DNA of 64,000 nt from Streptomyces sp. RKAG290 (GCF_023701695.1 NZ_JAJOZC010000001.1:7563894-7627893); one strand, 5' to 3'; shown: positions 16,619-26,001, counted from the first letter of the stretch. Numbers and translations: made by a program. The notes: generated by a model not told the origin, from the sequence alone.

Positions 16619-17149
16619 ATGCTTGGCTCCGTGAACGACTTCCAGCTGGCCCAGGTCAATATCGGACGAATCCTCGCCCCGCTCGACAGTCCCCAACTTG
16701 CCGACTTCGTCGCGCATTTGCCGGAGATCAATGCCGCTGCCGATGGAGCTCCCGGCTTCGTGTGGCGCATGGTCGACGACGGCGGAGCCGACTCGACGGG
16801 GCTGCGCCCCAAGAACGACGACGACCTGTTCCTGATCAACTGCTCGGTCTGGGAATCGGTCGAAGTGTTGCGGGAGTACACCTACCGCAGTGAGCACCTC
16901 AAGGTGCTGGCTCGCCGCCGGGAATGGTTCGAGCGGCTCGCCGACTTCCACCACGCGCTGTGGTGGGTACCCGCCGGGCATCGCCCGAGCGTTGACGAGG
17001 CGATGGACCGCATCGCCCTGATCCGTGAAAACGGTGAAGGACCCGAGGCGTTCACCTTCCGGAAACCGCACCCGCCGCCCGCCGGCTCGCGGGCGAACGA
17101 CGCGATCGGCGACCTCACCTCCACGGCCGCGCCGGTACCGAATCCCTGA
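16619..17149 (+). CDS. DUF3291 domain protein
   Basis: 176 residues from ATG 16619 (GTG 16631 is an alternative giving VNDFQLAQVN). The conserved DUF3291 body is present: QLAQVNIGRILAPLDSPQLADFV, PGFVWRM, LINCSVWESVEVLREYTYRSEHLKVLARRREWFERL and HHALWWVPAGHRPSVDEAMDRI. The fold is a ferredoxin-like dimeric barrel of the antibiotic-biosynthesis-monooxygenase type; enzymatic function is unproven. It is downstream of the SufR-like gene and probably co-transcribed. Confidence 0.8.
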   Translation: MLGSVNDFQLAQVNIGRILAPLDSPQLADFVAHLPEINAAADGAPGFVWRMVDDGGADSTGLRPKNDDDLFLINCSVWESVEVLREYTYRSEHLKVLARRREWFERLADFHHALWWVPAGHRPSVDEAMDRIALIRENGEGPEAFTFRKPHPPPAGSRANDAIGDLTSTAAPVPNP

Positions 17150-17630
17150 GGCCGGGACACAACCACGGCCCGCAGCGCCTACCCACGTCCGCCTTCGGTG
17201 GACCGGGAAGTGCCCCGGCGCTCCGGCAGGGCGGGCCGTCCTCGGCCGGGGCGGTGTGGTGTGGTGGGTGCGAGTCCTGGTCGCCGTCTGCGCGGCGGAG
17301 GCCCCCCAGGCGGCGACCGGGCAGACGGCCACTCACGCGTAAAACCGGCGGCGCCGCCTTCGCGCCTGGACCGCAACGCCGCGCCGCAGGTGCCTATCTG
17401 TCACTACGGCTACGACTGGCTGACCCGCAGGAACGACGCACGGCGGGTCAGTCGGGACTCAACCCGGTGTCTCAGGTGCATGTTTGTCAGGGGGCGGGGA
17501 GCAGGTGGAACGCCCCCCATCGCTCGTACGGTTCACCCAGGCCGACCGCAGCTCCTTCCGGGCCTCCGGCGCCTGGAGCGCAACGTGCGTCGCTCCGGGA
17601 AGGGGGCCTCTCCAGCACTGGTAGATTTTC
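17150..17630. other. Intergenic region without a supported gene
   Basis: About 480 bp upstream of the AraC gene. It holds an imperfect hairpin (GACCCGC and GCGGGTC arms near 17419-17445) and no believable coding frame. Confidence 0.45.
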
Positions 17631-18431
17631 ATGGTGAGTACGACCGAGCCGAACGGCCTCCACGTCCAGCTCCGTCTGGACCTGCCGCCCCGGGTGGCGA
17701 ACCTGGGCGTCGGAGTGCACGGGACCAACGGCCTGCGCGACGTCTTCCGGCTTCCGGACCTGTGGCAGCTGCACCTGTACCGGTACGCCGCCGAGCTGAC
17801 CGTCGACGGTGTGGTGCATACGATCCGGCCCGGCCGGGTGAGCCTCGTGCGGCCCGGCGCGGCCGTCGAGTTCCGCTACGGCGGACGGTCCGAGCACCTC
17901 TACGTGCACTTCGCGCTCCCGGAGTCCGGCAACCCGTTGACCGTTCCGGTGATGCAGGACGCAGGCGCCGAGACGCCGGTCCTTTCCGACCTGCTGCAGC
18001 AGGCCGTCGCGGCAGCCCCGCGCAGCCCCGCCCGGGCGGCGGCCGAGGTGTGGGCCGCGTTGTGGCGGGTCGCCGGCCTGGCTACGCCCGCGGGCCGGAC
18101 GGGGGAGCGCGTGCACGCCGCGGCCGCCGCGGCCGTCGCGCACATCGAGGCGCATCTGGCGGGACCGCTGACCGTGCCCGAGGTGGCGGCGGCCGCCGGG
18201 ATCTCGCACAACCACCTCATCCGGCTGTTCCGGGCCGAAACCGGTGGCACGGTGGTGGCCTACATCCGCCGGCGCAGGATGGAGCGGGCCCGGCATCTGC
18301 TCCGGGAGTCGACGCTGTCGATCCCCGCCGTGGCGGCACTGGTCGGCATCGGCGATCTGCAGGCCTTCAACAAGGCATGCCGACGCGAACTGGGCGGGTC
18401 CCCCCGCGCGATCCGCGGCGGCAGCAGCTGA
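17631..18431 (+). CDS. AraC-family regulator, probably of the fucosidase
   Basis: 266 residues. The N-terminal half is a cupin-like sugar-sensing domain (WQLHLYRYAAELTVDGVVHTIRPGRVSLVRPGAAVEFRYGG...). The C-terminal half has two AraC helix-turn-helix units (VPEVAAAAGISHNHLIRLFRAETGGTVVAYIRRRRMERARHLL, IPAVAALVGIGDLQAFNKACRRELGGSPRAIR). It is convergent with an alpha-L-fucosidase gene whose stop lies 3 bp away, so it is a plausible regulator of that gene, although the promoter is not shared. Confidence 0.8.
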   Translation: MVSTTEPNGLHVQLRLDLPPRVANLGVGVHGTNGLRDVFRLPDLWQLHLYRYAAELTVDGVVHTIRPGRVSLVRPGAAVEFRYGGRSEHLYVHFALPESGNPLTVPVMQDAGAETPVLSDLLQQAVAAAPRSPARAAAEVWAALWRVAGLATPAGRTGERVHAAAAAAVAHIEAHLAGPLTVPEVAAAAGISHNHLIRLFRAETGGTVVAYIRRRRMERARHLLRESTLSIPAVAALVGIGDLQAFNKACRRELGGSPRAIRGGSS

Positions 18432-18433
18432 CC

Positions 18434-19705
18434 TCAGTCGCGGCCCGTACCCCGGTAGAGGTCGAGCTCACCGTCGAGTTCCACAGCGAGAACGGTCGCG
18501 TACGCGTCGATGTCGGTGCCCACCGGCGCGTCGATCCAGGTGACTCCGGGCACCTCGCCGAGGCCGCCGATGACCTGGTGGGGCAGCTCGGTGCCCGAAC
18601 CGACCACGCTGACTCGCTTGACCGGCGTCCGCAGGCCGCGCAGCCCGATGGTTTCGCGCGGGGCGTCGAAGCAGATCAGATACAGGGTGCGGCGGTCGGC
18701 GGACAGCGTGCTCGGACCGTAGTGGTGGCCGGCGGGCAGTCCGGCCACCGTTCCGTACACGGCGCCGCAGTGCTTGTCGATCCAGCCACCAAGACCCTCG
18801 AGGCGCTCGATCTGGGCGGCCGGGATGGTGCCGTCCTCCTTCGGCCCCACGTCGAGCAGCAGATTGCCGCCCATGCCGATGGTCTCCGCGAAGTAGCGCA
18901 CCAGCTGGCCGACCGACTTCTGATTGTCGTCCTGGTGCTGGTAGCCCCACGAGTCGTTGACCGTCAGGCACAGCTCCCACGGCCCGTCGGGAGCCCGGAG
19001 CGGTACGCCCTGTTCGGGGGTGGCGTAGTCGCCGTAGCTCAGCATGCGTGCGTTGAGGACCGTGTCGGGGTTGCCGGCGAGGATCTCCTCGGCCAGCTCC
19101 CGCATCTTCCACTGGTCCTCGCTGCGCTCCCATTCGCCGTCGAACCACAGCAGGTCGGGACGGAAGCGCGCGACTAGCTCGCCGACCTGGGCGTTGCGGT
19201 ACGAGAGGTAGCGCCCCCAGGCCTCGGGGTCCTCGACCCCGTCCTTCGGTGTCACATAGCGGTTGGTACGCACGTCGTCGTTCGGCGCGTCGGGGTGCAC
19301 CACGCTCGCGTAGTCGGGGTGGTTCCAGTCCGAGTGCGAGTAGTACAGGCCCACCTTGAGGCCCTGCTCCCGCAGCGCGTCCGCGTAGCCGGCTATCAGG
19401 TCACGCCCGGCCGGGGTGTGCTTCACGACGTTCAGATCGCCCTGCCCGGTGTCCCACAGCGCCACCCCGTCATGGTGCCGGGCGGTGAGCACCGCGTACT
19501 TCGCACCGGCCTTCGCGAACACCGTGGCCCACGCCGCCGGGTCGTAGTTCGAGGCGGTGAAACCGTCGAGCTGCTTCATGTACTGCATGTGCGGGACCTT
19601 GCCCGTGTAGAAGGACCAGGACTCGGGAACGCCGTCGACGGCGTAGATCCCGTAGTGGATGAAGATGCCCAACTTGGCATCGGAGAACCAGGGCTGCATC
19701 GGCAT
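18434..19705 (-). CDS. Alpha-L-fucosidase, GH29, cytoplasmic
   Basis: 423 residues. The (beta/alpha)8 GH29 domain begins at once (WFSDAKLGIFIHYGIYAVDGVPESWSFY) with YAVLTARHHDGVALWDT and GLYYSHSDW. The catalytic nucleophile aspartate lies in LLWFDGEW (about residue 188), and GGNLLLDVGPKEDGTI closes the domain, followed by a small beta domain. There is no signal peptide, so it should act on imported fucosides. The general acid is not obvious from motif alone, as is usual in this family. It stands next to an AraC regulator. Confidence 0.9.
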   Translation of the reverse strand: MPMQPWFSDAKLGIFIHYGIYAVDGVPESWSFYTGKVPHMQYMKQLDGFTASNYDPAAWATVFAKAGAKYAVLTARHHDGVALWDTGQGDLNVVKHTPAGRDLIAGYADALREQGLKVGLYYSHSDWNHPDYASVVHPDAPNDDVRTNRYVTPKDGVEDPEAWGRYLSYRNAQVGELVARFRPDLLWFDGEWERSEDQWKMRELAEEILAGNPDTVLNARMLSYGDYATPEQGVPLRAPDGPWELCLTVNDSWGYQHQDDNQKSVGQLVRYFAETIGMGGNLLLDVGPKEDGTIPAAQIERLEGLGGWIDKHCGAVYGTVAGLPAGHHYGPSTLSADRRTLYLICFDAPRETIGLRGLRTPVKRVSVVGSGTELPHQVIGGLGEVPGVTWIDAPVGTDIDAYATVLAVELDGELDLYRGTGRD

Positions 19706-19739
19706 GTGCTCACGCTAGGCAGGGAGCGGGGTCCGGCGA

Positions 19740-20063
19740 GTGGGGCGTAGTCACCACTGGTGGTTCGTTTTCACCCTGTGGCCGGCTCGGTGCGAGGCCT
19801 CGAAGGGTGAACCGATCGGCATGGCGTACGGCCACCCGCTCGGGCCCGACACGGTGTGGTGGGACGAACTGACCGAGCCCGTGTCCGATGAGATGCGGCG
19901 CGAGGACGGGCAGCGCACCTTCGGGCTCATGGAACTCGCGGTACGCGGACCGTGGCGGGGACATGGGGTGGCCCGGCGTCTGCATGAGGAGCTGCTCGAT
20001 CTGCGTGGAAACGACTCCGTGGACGTGGGGTGCGAAGCTGGCGTCGCGGTCGGCGGAGCCTGA
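19740..20063 (+). pseudogene. GNAT acetyltransferase fragment
   Basis: The stretch GEPIGMAYGHPLGPDTVWW...FGLMELAVRGPWRGHGVARRLHEELL is the central part of a GNAT N-acetyltransferase, with the acetyl-CoA loop RGPWRGHGVA. The N-terminal strands are replaced by unrelated residues, and the protein ends about 20 residues after the CoA helix, before strands 6-7. Both ends therefore look lost. Confidence 0.6.
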
Positions 20064-20110
20064 TCGGGACGGCACTGTTTTGAGCCCGTTCCCGGGGGCA
20101 ACCGGCTGTC

Positions 20111-20371
20111 ATGGAGACAACCGAAGGCGCCGGAGAGCTGATCGAGACCCAGGGTGAAGAGCACCACGTGGTGCTCAGTGCCGACACGAACGGTGACGGG
20201 AAGCCGGACGTATGGATGACCGACACCACGGGTGACGGGAAGGCCGATCTCTACCAGTTCGACACCACAGGTGACGGGGAGGTCGACGTGACCATGGTGG
20301 AGCGCGCTGAGGAGCCGGGCGCCGACCGGCTCGTGGTCGAGGGCGACGGCGGACACCCCCAGCAGGCATGA
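20111..20371 (+). CDS. Small acidic protein with calcium-loop repeats
   Basis: 86 residues without a signal peptide. It holds three consecutive 12-residue repeats: DTNGDGKPDVWM, DTTGDGKADLYQ and DTTGDGEVDVTM. Each has the Dx[NT]GDGxxD loop of dockerin- or EF-hand-type calcium sites, without the flanking helices of true EF hands. Proteins of this pattern occur in many Streptomyces and are unstudied. A perfect 13-bp hairpin at 20456-20495 follows. Confidence 0.65.
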   Translation: METTEGAGELIETQGEEHHVVLSADTNGDGKPDVWMTDTTGDGKADLYQFDTTGDGEVDVTMVERAEEPGADRLVVEGDGGHPQQA

Positions 20372-20455
20372 CCCACACGGCACCTCCGGCCCGCTGAGCC
20401 GACGGACACTGCCGACGCCGCTCCGGATCACCATCAGATCGAGGCCGGGCGGACA

Positions 20456-20495
20456 GAGCGACGGAAGCACCTGCAGACAGGGGCTTCCGTCGCTC
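20456..20495 (+). terminator. Hairpin terminator
   Basis: GAGCGACGGAAGC (20456-20468) pairs perfectly with 20483-20495 across a 14-base loop, 84 bases after the calcium-repeat gene. Confidence 0.6.
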
Positions 20496-20599
20496 AGCCA
20501 TGCCGGCGACTCCCGCATCGGCACTACGGCGGCATGAGGGCTACCTCGGGGAGCAGCCGTGCGCGCGGCCTTGAGGGCGTCGAGCGCGGGGGGTTCAGT

Positions 20600-20770
20600 T
20601 CACCCGGACCGCATCCACGACGGTCCGGTCGACGGTGCTGCCTGCCGCGAGGCCGGCATGATGCCCACCTCATGGTCGACGATCATCAGCATCAGCGGCA
20701 GCCTGTGCATGGCACGGGCCTCCTCACCCGCGGCGATGTGGCCGCGATCCGCGCGAGGCCGCCCACCTGC
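20600..20770 (-). pseudogene. Possible LuxR/TrmB-type regulator fragment
   Basis: On the minus strand the segment EEARAMHRLPLMLMIVDHEVGIMP resembles the middle of Streptomyces LuxR regulators with a TrmB-like N-terminus, where EEAR...LP.KL.I.D...A..P is typical. Nothing recognisable is attached on either side. The IS-end-like repeat B abuts it. Confidence 0.25.
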
Positions 20771-20794
20771 TCGATGGCGAGGCGGTGTCACACC

Positions 20795-20854
20795 GTCCCG
20801 TACCGCATCCGATGCCGCGCGCTGATCCACCAGGGGTTACGGGACGCCCTCTAG
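20795..20854 (+). repeat. Solo IS-end-like repeat, copy B
   Basis: About 60 bp matching copies A (4561-4629) and C (62128-62191). It shares ACCGCATC, GCCGCGCGCTGATCCACCAG and TTACGGGAC with copy C. The outer end is GGGACGCCCTCTAG, so one base of the usual GGGACAGCCC differs. It abuts the stop codon of the HIT gene. Confidence 0.55.
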
Positions 20855-21362
20855 CAGGCAACTTCCCCGCTGTCGGCCAGTGCCGCGCGCAGGCGGTCAC
20901 CTGTCGCGGCAGCCTCCTCGTCCGTGAGTGACAGCACGCCGTTCTCGGTCATCAACGCGTGGAACTGCTGCTGCCGGTACGGGTGCCCGCGGGTAGGCCG
21001 GCGATATGCCAGTGAAGATGTGAATTCCCTTGCTGACTACCGAGGGACAGGAGGTAGGTACGCTCGGGTTTCATCACCGCTTCCACCGCCACTGCCACCT
21101 TCCGGACCACCGACATCAGCCGCAGGTAGGCGAGTTCGTCCAGATCGCGCACGGCGTGCTCGATGTGGGCCTTGGGTGCAACGAGGACCTTGCCCGGCAC
21201 GGTCGGGTATCGGTCGAGGAAGGCGACGTGCTCCTCGTCCTCGTACACCGTGACATGGGCGGAGTCAGGTGCACCCGCCACGAACTCACACACAAAGCAT
21301 GGACCGCTACGCACTCTGGCCTCGTACGCCGCGAGGTCATGGGACCGTCGCTCCGGTGACAT
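20851..21362 (-). pseudogene. HIT-family protein, frameshifted near the C-terminus
   Basis: From ATG 21362 the frame encodes a HIT domain: PCFVCEFVAG (zinc-type cysteines), EHVAFLDRYPTVPGKVLVAPKAHIEHAVRDL and the catalytic HLHWHIAGLP (HxHxH). It then meets an early stop at 20952. One base added at about 20980-20984 restores the usual C-terminus (YRQQQFHALMTENGVLSLTDEEAAA...) ending at 20851, for 170 residues. The active site precedes the break, so a truncated product might still fold partly. It could be a one-base sequencing loss. Confidence 0.75.
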
Positions 21363-21539
21363 CCTGTCTCCACTCTTCCGGCCGACCTCAACATGGGCCG
21401 GGGTTGCCGTTGTTGCCTGCAGGTGTGGAGTCAGCCTCAGGAGACGCCACACCTGGCGGTGCCTATTTGTGAGCACCGGGTAATGGTCCACAGCCTCCGT
21501 CTCCTCGTCGCACGCACGGCGCCGTGCCGGTGATGAAGT

Positions 21540-21761
21540 CGGCCACGCGACGTCGTCGATCGCGAGCCACGGTACGACGGCCACAGCGGCGGGCGTGAGC
21601 CCGGCGAACGCCCGGACCTCGCGGTGGAGGTGGGGCTGGTCGGCATAGCCGCTCTCGGCCGCGACGCCGGCCGCGGGGTGGCCCGCCGCGAGCAGGTGGG
21701 CGGCGTGATCGAACCGCACCAGCCGGGCGACGCGCTTGGGTGAGATGCCGCGTGATGCCTC
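21540..21761 (-). pseudogene. AraC-family regulator, C-terminal fragment
   Basis: The frame reads SRGISPKRVARLVRFDHAAHLLAAG...IAAESGYADQPHLHREVRAFAGLTPAAVA, the second helix-turn-helix and signature of an AraC regulator. The sensor domain and first helix-turn-helix are absent. It joins the hydrolase fragment at 21763 directly, in a different frame, which marks a deletion junction. Confidence 0.65.
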
Positions 21762-21762
21762 G

Positions 21763-22293
21763 TACCCCGGCGATCAGGTCGTCCGGGACGGCCACCGGAC
21801 GGGCGGTCGTTGCCCTGATCCCGCTGCGGATCGACGCGTCCGGACGCACCGACCAGAGATTCGGGCCGAACGGTGGGCCCAACAGGACCCGAAGGATGGC
21901 CGGCTGCGGAAGAAGCGCGTCGAGACCCGGTCCGGTGCTGACCAGCGCGAGCGACCTCACCAGGTCGGGGCACTCTTCCGCAAGTGCGGTGGCGGCATAG
22001 CCGCCACTGGAGTGCCCGACCGCCGTGACATACCGAAGCCCGAGGTCGTCGAGCAACGCCGCCACCCGGCGCGCCTGCGCTGACACGTCGTACGACGGCG
22101 CGGGCGGGGACTGGCCGCAGCCGGGAAGATCGACCCGGATGACATGGTGGTGGCCGGCGAGCGCCGGGATCATCGGTGCCCAGGAGGCGGCTGGAGCCCC
22201 CGATCCGTGGATGAGCAACAGCGGCGGCCCCTGCCTCGGGCCGTCCTGGACCACGTGCATCCCGTGCGAGAGCTCAACGTCGTAATGACTCAT
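21763..22293 (-). pseudogene. Alpha/beta hydrolase, truncated
   Basis: The first about 177 residues are a normal alpha/beta hydrolase: LLLIHGSGAPAASW (oxyanion region), VIRVDLPGCGQSP and the nucleophile elbow VGHSSGGYAA (serine about residue 95). After DDLIAGV the sequence passes into AraC DNA read out of frame, and the acid and histidine residues of the triad are lost. The open frame continues to 21463 but without homology. Confidence 0.7.
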
Positions 22294-23194
22294 GCCGGGA
22301 ATGGTGCAGGGGTGGCCGACCGGCAGTCTTGTACGAAAGTCGTCCCGGACTCGACGACCGACGGACCCACGCGTTGTTCGCCGGTGGAGCCTGGGGCGCC
22401 GGGTCGAACGCGCAGATAGCGCCGCTCCGCAGCCTGGCGGCTGGCGACGCCCAGGGGGTGATGTCGGCCCAGCTGCTGCCGGCAGTACGGGCCGCTTCGA
22501 GCCTGGGGTGTCTGGGCTGGCGTACAGGCGTGGCCGCGTCGGCTACCAGAGCTACGGAACCTTGTCCTCCCAGCGGCGGGTGACCTCAGGACTTGTCCTC
22601 GGCGCACCCTGTCCCGCGGTGGTGCGCGGGTCCGGTTCGGGTGTTCTCGGAGCCGCGCTGCGCGCTCCGCTCAGTCGGCTTCCGGCCGGAGTGCGAGGCC
22701 GTGGCGCCTCGCTCTGTCCGCTCGGGGGCGGCCGCCTTCATCTCGTCATCCTTCACGGGCCCTGTCGCACCGGCGGTCTTCGCCCAGCCCCGGCTCGACC
22801 TGCCCTTGTCCTGGACGTCTCCCGACCGGCGTCGGCCCACATGCGGTGGTACGGGCTTGCCCTCGGTGTCGAGGTCAGCCGGCTGAATCAGGCTCAGAGC
22901 GTGTGCCCGTCGAACCGCGGAGCCCCGAGCGGTGCAGGGTCGGTCCGGACGCAGGCGCGGGTGCGCGGTCCGCAGCAGGTAGCGGGTCGGGCAGTCAACC
23001 GGACGGTCCAGTGATCGCAATGGATGGCGTGTTGCCGTCCCGGTCAGGCGCTTACCGGCCGCGCGCCGTGATCTTCTCGGACCAATCGGCCTTTCGTCTC
23101 ATTGCGACGTTGCGCAGCAGCGCCTCCGAAGGGCACGCAGGTACGGAGAGGAGGGTCGGGGATGCCCCGGACACCGCGATCGGAGGAGGTTGCG
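22294..23194. other. Intergenic region upstream of crtE
   Basis: About 900 bp between a decayed hydrolase and crtE. A 144-codon minus-strand frame (22586-23020) is hydrophilic and lacks known motifs. I do not support it as a gene, but it cannot be excluded. The crtE promoter must lie in the 3' part. Confidence 0.4.
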
Positions 23195-24481
23195 ATGTTG
23201 CGCAAGCGGGCCGAGGAACAGTCGCTCCCTCGTGCCGAGTCAGCGTCAGGAGAGGTCACCACGATCGGGGCTGCGCTGTCCGCAGGGCCCCCGGAGCGAC
23301 TCCGCAGTCCTGCAGGGCAGCCGGGGGACTGTGTCCGGTCGGTGGACGAGGATGTGCCCGGAGCCGTCCTGTACAAGGCACGGGCCGTGCTGCGCGAAAG
23401 GATGGACCAGGCGCAGTCGATCGACGCGGTCTTCTCCCGGGACGTTGCCGAGCGGGTCGCCGATTTCACCGTGGGCGGTGGCAAACGCGTGCGCCCCCAG
23501 TTTCTGTGGTGGGGCATGCGTGCATGCGGGGCGGCCACGCAAGCGGCGGACGTCGATGCGGCGCTGCGCCTCGGGGTGGCCCTGGAACTCATCCAGACCT
23601 GTGCGTTGGTCCACGACGACGTGATGGACGGCTCACCGCTGCGCCGAGGTAACCCCGCCGTGCACGTCGACTTCGCGAGGAATTCTGGCCCTGTCTCCGG
23701 CTCGGTGCTGAGTGAATCGTTCGGCAGGTCCGCTGCCGTGCTGGTCGGAGACCTCGCCCTTGTCTGGGCCGACGACACCGTCGCGGAGACGACGATGGCC
23801 CCGGCCACCCTGCAGCGGGTACGGAGTGTATGGCGAGCGATGAGAACCGAAATGGTGGCCGGGCAGTATCTCGACCTGCACGGTCAGATCACCGGATCAC
23901 GCTCCGCAGCCCGTGCCCTGCGAACCGCGTATCTGAAAAGCGCTCTGTACTCGGTCGCACGTCCGTTGACGCTGGGAGCCGCGCTGGCGAGCGCTGCGCA
24001 GGACACTACCCGTGCGCTGTCCTCGGCCGGCCGCTGTGCAGGCCTCGCCTTCCAGCTCCGTGATGACCTCCTCGGAGTCTTCGGCGACCCGGCGGTGACC
24101 GGTAAGCCGTCGGGGGGTGACATCAGGGAGGGGAAGCCGACCTACCTGATGGCCGTGGCCCGGTCACGAGCGGGCGCAGGGGGACACGGGACCGTCAGGG
24201 CCCTTCTCGATGCGGCAGTGGGTCGCACCGACCTCTCCGACGAAGCCCTGGCGAAGGTGCGCCAAGTGCTCGTGGACACCGGAGCGCGCGCCGAGGTGGA
24301 GAACCGTGCTGACCGGCTGATGCAGGATGCCGCCCGCCATCTGGCCGAGGCTGCCGTCGAGCCGTATGCCGGGCGCCGACTGCTCGGGCTGCTGAGTGAC
24401 GTCGCCGGAGCGTGCTCGATGCCCTCGGCGTCCGCGGAACCCTTCGAGAGTGCCGCAGCTGAAGGAGGCACCACCGCGTGA
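23195..24481 (+). CDS. crtE: Geranylgeranyl diphosphate synthase
   Basis: 428 residues from ATG 23195, chosen because GGAGGAGG ends five bases before it; ATG 23162 in frame is a longer alternative. It is a trans-prenyl synthase with the first aspartate-rich motif DDVMDGSPLRRG (about residue 141) and the second QLRDDLLGVFGD (about 288). It condenses farnesyl or smaller allylic diphosphates with IPP to C20 GGPP, the first committed carotenoid precursor here. The roughly 60-residue N-terminal extension is low in conserved features. It overlaps crtI by four bases (GTGA) and heads the crtE-I-B-V operon. Confidence 0.92.
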   Translation: MLRKRAEEQSLPRAESASGEVTTIGAALSAGPPERLRSPAGQPGDCVRSVDEDVPGAVLYKARAVLRERMDQAQSIDAVFSRDVAERVADFTVGGGKRVRPQFLWWGMRACGAATQAADVDAALRLGVALELIQTCALVHDDVMDGSPLRRGNPAVHVDFARNSGPVSGSVLSESFGRSAAVLVGDLALVWADDTVAETTMAPATLQRVRSVWRAMRTEMVAGQYLDLHGQITGSRSAARALRTAYLKSALYSVARPLTLGAALASAAQDTTRALSSAGRCAGLAFQLRDDLLGVFGDPAVTGKPSGGDIREGKPTYLMAVARSRAGAGGHGTVRALLDAAVGRTDLSDEALAKVRQVLVDTGARAEVENRADRLMQDAARHLAEAAVEPYAGRRLLGLLSDVAGACSMPSASAEPFESAAAEGGTTA

Positions 24482-26001
24482 TGACCGTGAAGGGATCCGT
24501 TGACCACGTGGTGGTGGTCGGCGCCGGCCTGGCCGGCCTGTCCGCCACCCTGCACCTGCTCGGCGCGGGGCGCCGCGTCACGGTGGTGGAACGAGATCCC
24601 CGGCCCGGCGGGAGGGCCGGGCTGCTGGAGCGGGGCGGCTACCGGATGGACACCGGGCCGACCGTCCTGACCATGCCCGATCTGGTCGAGGAGGCCTTCG
24701 CCGCCGTCGGCCACAGCCTGTCCGGCCGGTTGGAGCTGATGCCTCTGCACCCCGCCTACCGGGCGCGGTTCGCCGATGGGACGCAATTGGACGTCCATAC
24801 CGAGGCGGCGGCGATGGAAGCGGCGGTCGAGCGGTTCGCGGGCGCAAGGGAAGCGGTCGGCTACCGCAGACTTCGGGCCTGGCTGACGCACCTCTACGCC
24901 GTACAGATGCGCCGGTTCATCGATACGAACTTCGATTCCCCGCTCCGGCTCCTGCACCCCGACCTGGCCCGGCTCGCCGCCCTCGGAGGCTTCGGACGAC
25001 TCGACGCGCGCGTCGGACACTTCATCAAGGACGAGCGGCTGCGCCGCGTCTTCACCTTCCAGGCCCTGTATGCCGGTGTACCCCCGGCCCGCGCGCTCGC
25101 CGCCTACGCAGTCATCGCCTACATGGACACCATCGCGGGGGTCTACTTCCCGCGGGGAGGCATGCACGCCCTGCCGAAGGCGATGGCGGACTCGGCCACC
25201 GAGGCAGGCGCCGAATTCCGCTACGGACACACCGTCACCCGTTTGGAGCGTTCCGGAGAACACATCACCGCCGTCGTCACCGATCAGCAGCGCATCCCCT
25301 GCGACGCGGTCGTCCTGACCCCGGACCTGCCGGTCAGCTACCGACTCCTCGGCCGCAGCCCACGCCGACCGCTTGCGCTGCGCCACTCGCCGTCCGCGGT
25401 GATCCTGCACGCGGGCACCGACCGCACCTGGCCCGGCCTCGCCCACCACACCATCTCCTTCGGCGCGGCCTGGAAAGAGACCTTCCGCGAACTCACTCAC
25501 GGATCACTGATGTCGGATCCGTCCCTGCTCATCACCCGTCCCACCGCCACAGACCCGGACCTCGCACCGACCGGCAAGCACCTCCACTACATTCTGGCGC
25601 CCTGTCCGAACACCGAGGTCGGGCCCGCCACCCGTGAGTGGCGGCAACTGGCACCGCGCTATCGCGACGCCCTGCTCACCACGCTCGAACAGCGCGGAAT
25701 GGCCGGGCTCGGCTCCGCGATCGAGGAGGAGGGACTGGTCACTCCTGCCGACTGGACCGCTCAGGGGCACGCGGCCGGCACACCCTTCTCCGTCGCCCAC
25801 ACCTTTTCCCAGACCGGGCCCTTCCGCCCGCGCAACCTCGTGCACGGCACGGACAACGCCGTGCTCGCCGGCTGCGGCACCACCCCGGGCGTCGGCGTGC
25901 CGACCGTACTCATCTCGGGAAAACTGGCCGCACAGAGAATCACCGGCCCACGCGTCAGACGCCGCTTTCCGCGCACCGTATCGAAAGGCAGCCTTGTATG
26001 A
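24478..26001 (+). CDS. crtI: Phytoene desaturase
   Basis: 507 residues. GTG 24478 overlaps the crtE stop (GTGA), with AAGGAGG nine bases upstream; ATG 24481 is the next codon. The Rossmann FAD motif VVVGAGLAGLSATLHL is followed by the CrtI signature PGGRAG, and the C-terminal FAD-site pattern is NAVLAGCGTTPGVGVPTVLISGKLAAQRI. The enzyme introduces four double bonds into 15-cis-phytoene, giving lycopene. It overlaps crtB by four bases (ATGA), so the pathway enzymes are translationally coupled. Confidence 0.92.
   Translation: MMTVKGSVDHVVVVGAGLAGLSATLHLLGAGRRVTVVERDPRPGGRAGLLERGGYRMDTGPTVLTMPDLVEEAFAAVGHSLSGRLELMPLHPAYRARFADGTQLDVHTEAAAMEAAVERFAGAREAVGYRRLRAWLTHLYAVQMRRFIDTNFDSPLRLLHPDLARLAALGGFGRLDARVGHFIKDERLRRVFTFQALYAGVPPARALAAYAVIAYMDTIAGVYFPRGGMHALPKAMADSATEAGAEFRYGHTVTRLERSGEHITAVVTDQQRIPCDAVVLTPDLPVSYRLLGRSPRRPLALRHSPSAVILHAGTDRTWPGLAHHTISFGAAWKETFRELTHGSLMSDPSLLITRPTATDPDLAPTGKHLHYILAPCPNTEVGPATREWRQLAPRYRDALLTTLEQRGMAGLGSAIEEEGLVTPADWTAQGHAAGTPFSVAHTFSQTGPFRPRNLVHGTDNAVLAGCGTTPGVGVPTVLISGKLAAQRITGPRVRRRFPRTVSKGSLV

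Noticed and set aside
22586..23020. 144-codon minus-strand frame upstream of crtE
   Set aside because: Hydrophilic and low in conserved features, with no recognisable domain or good ribosome binding site. Left as unannotated.
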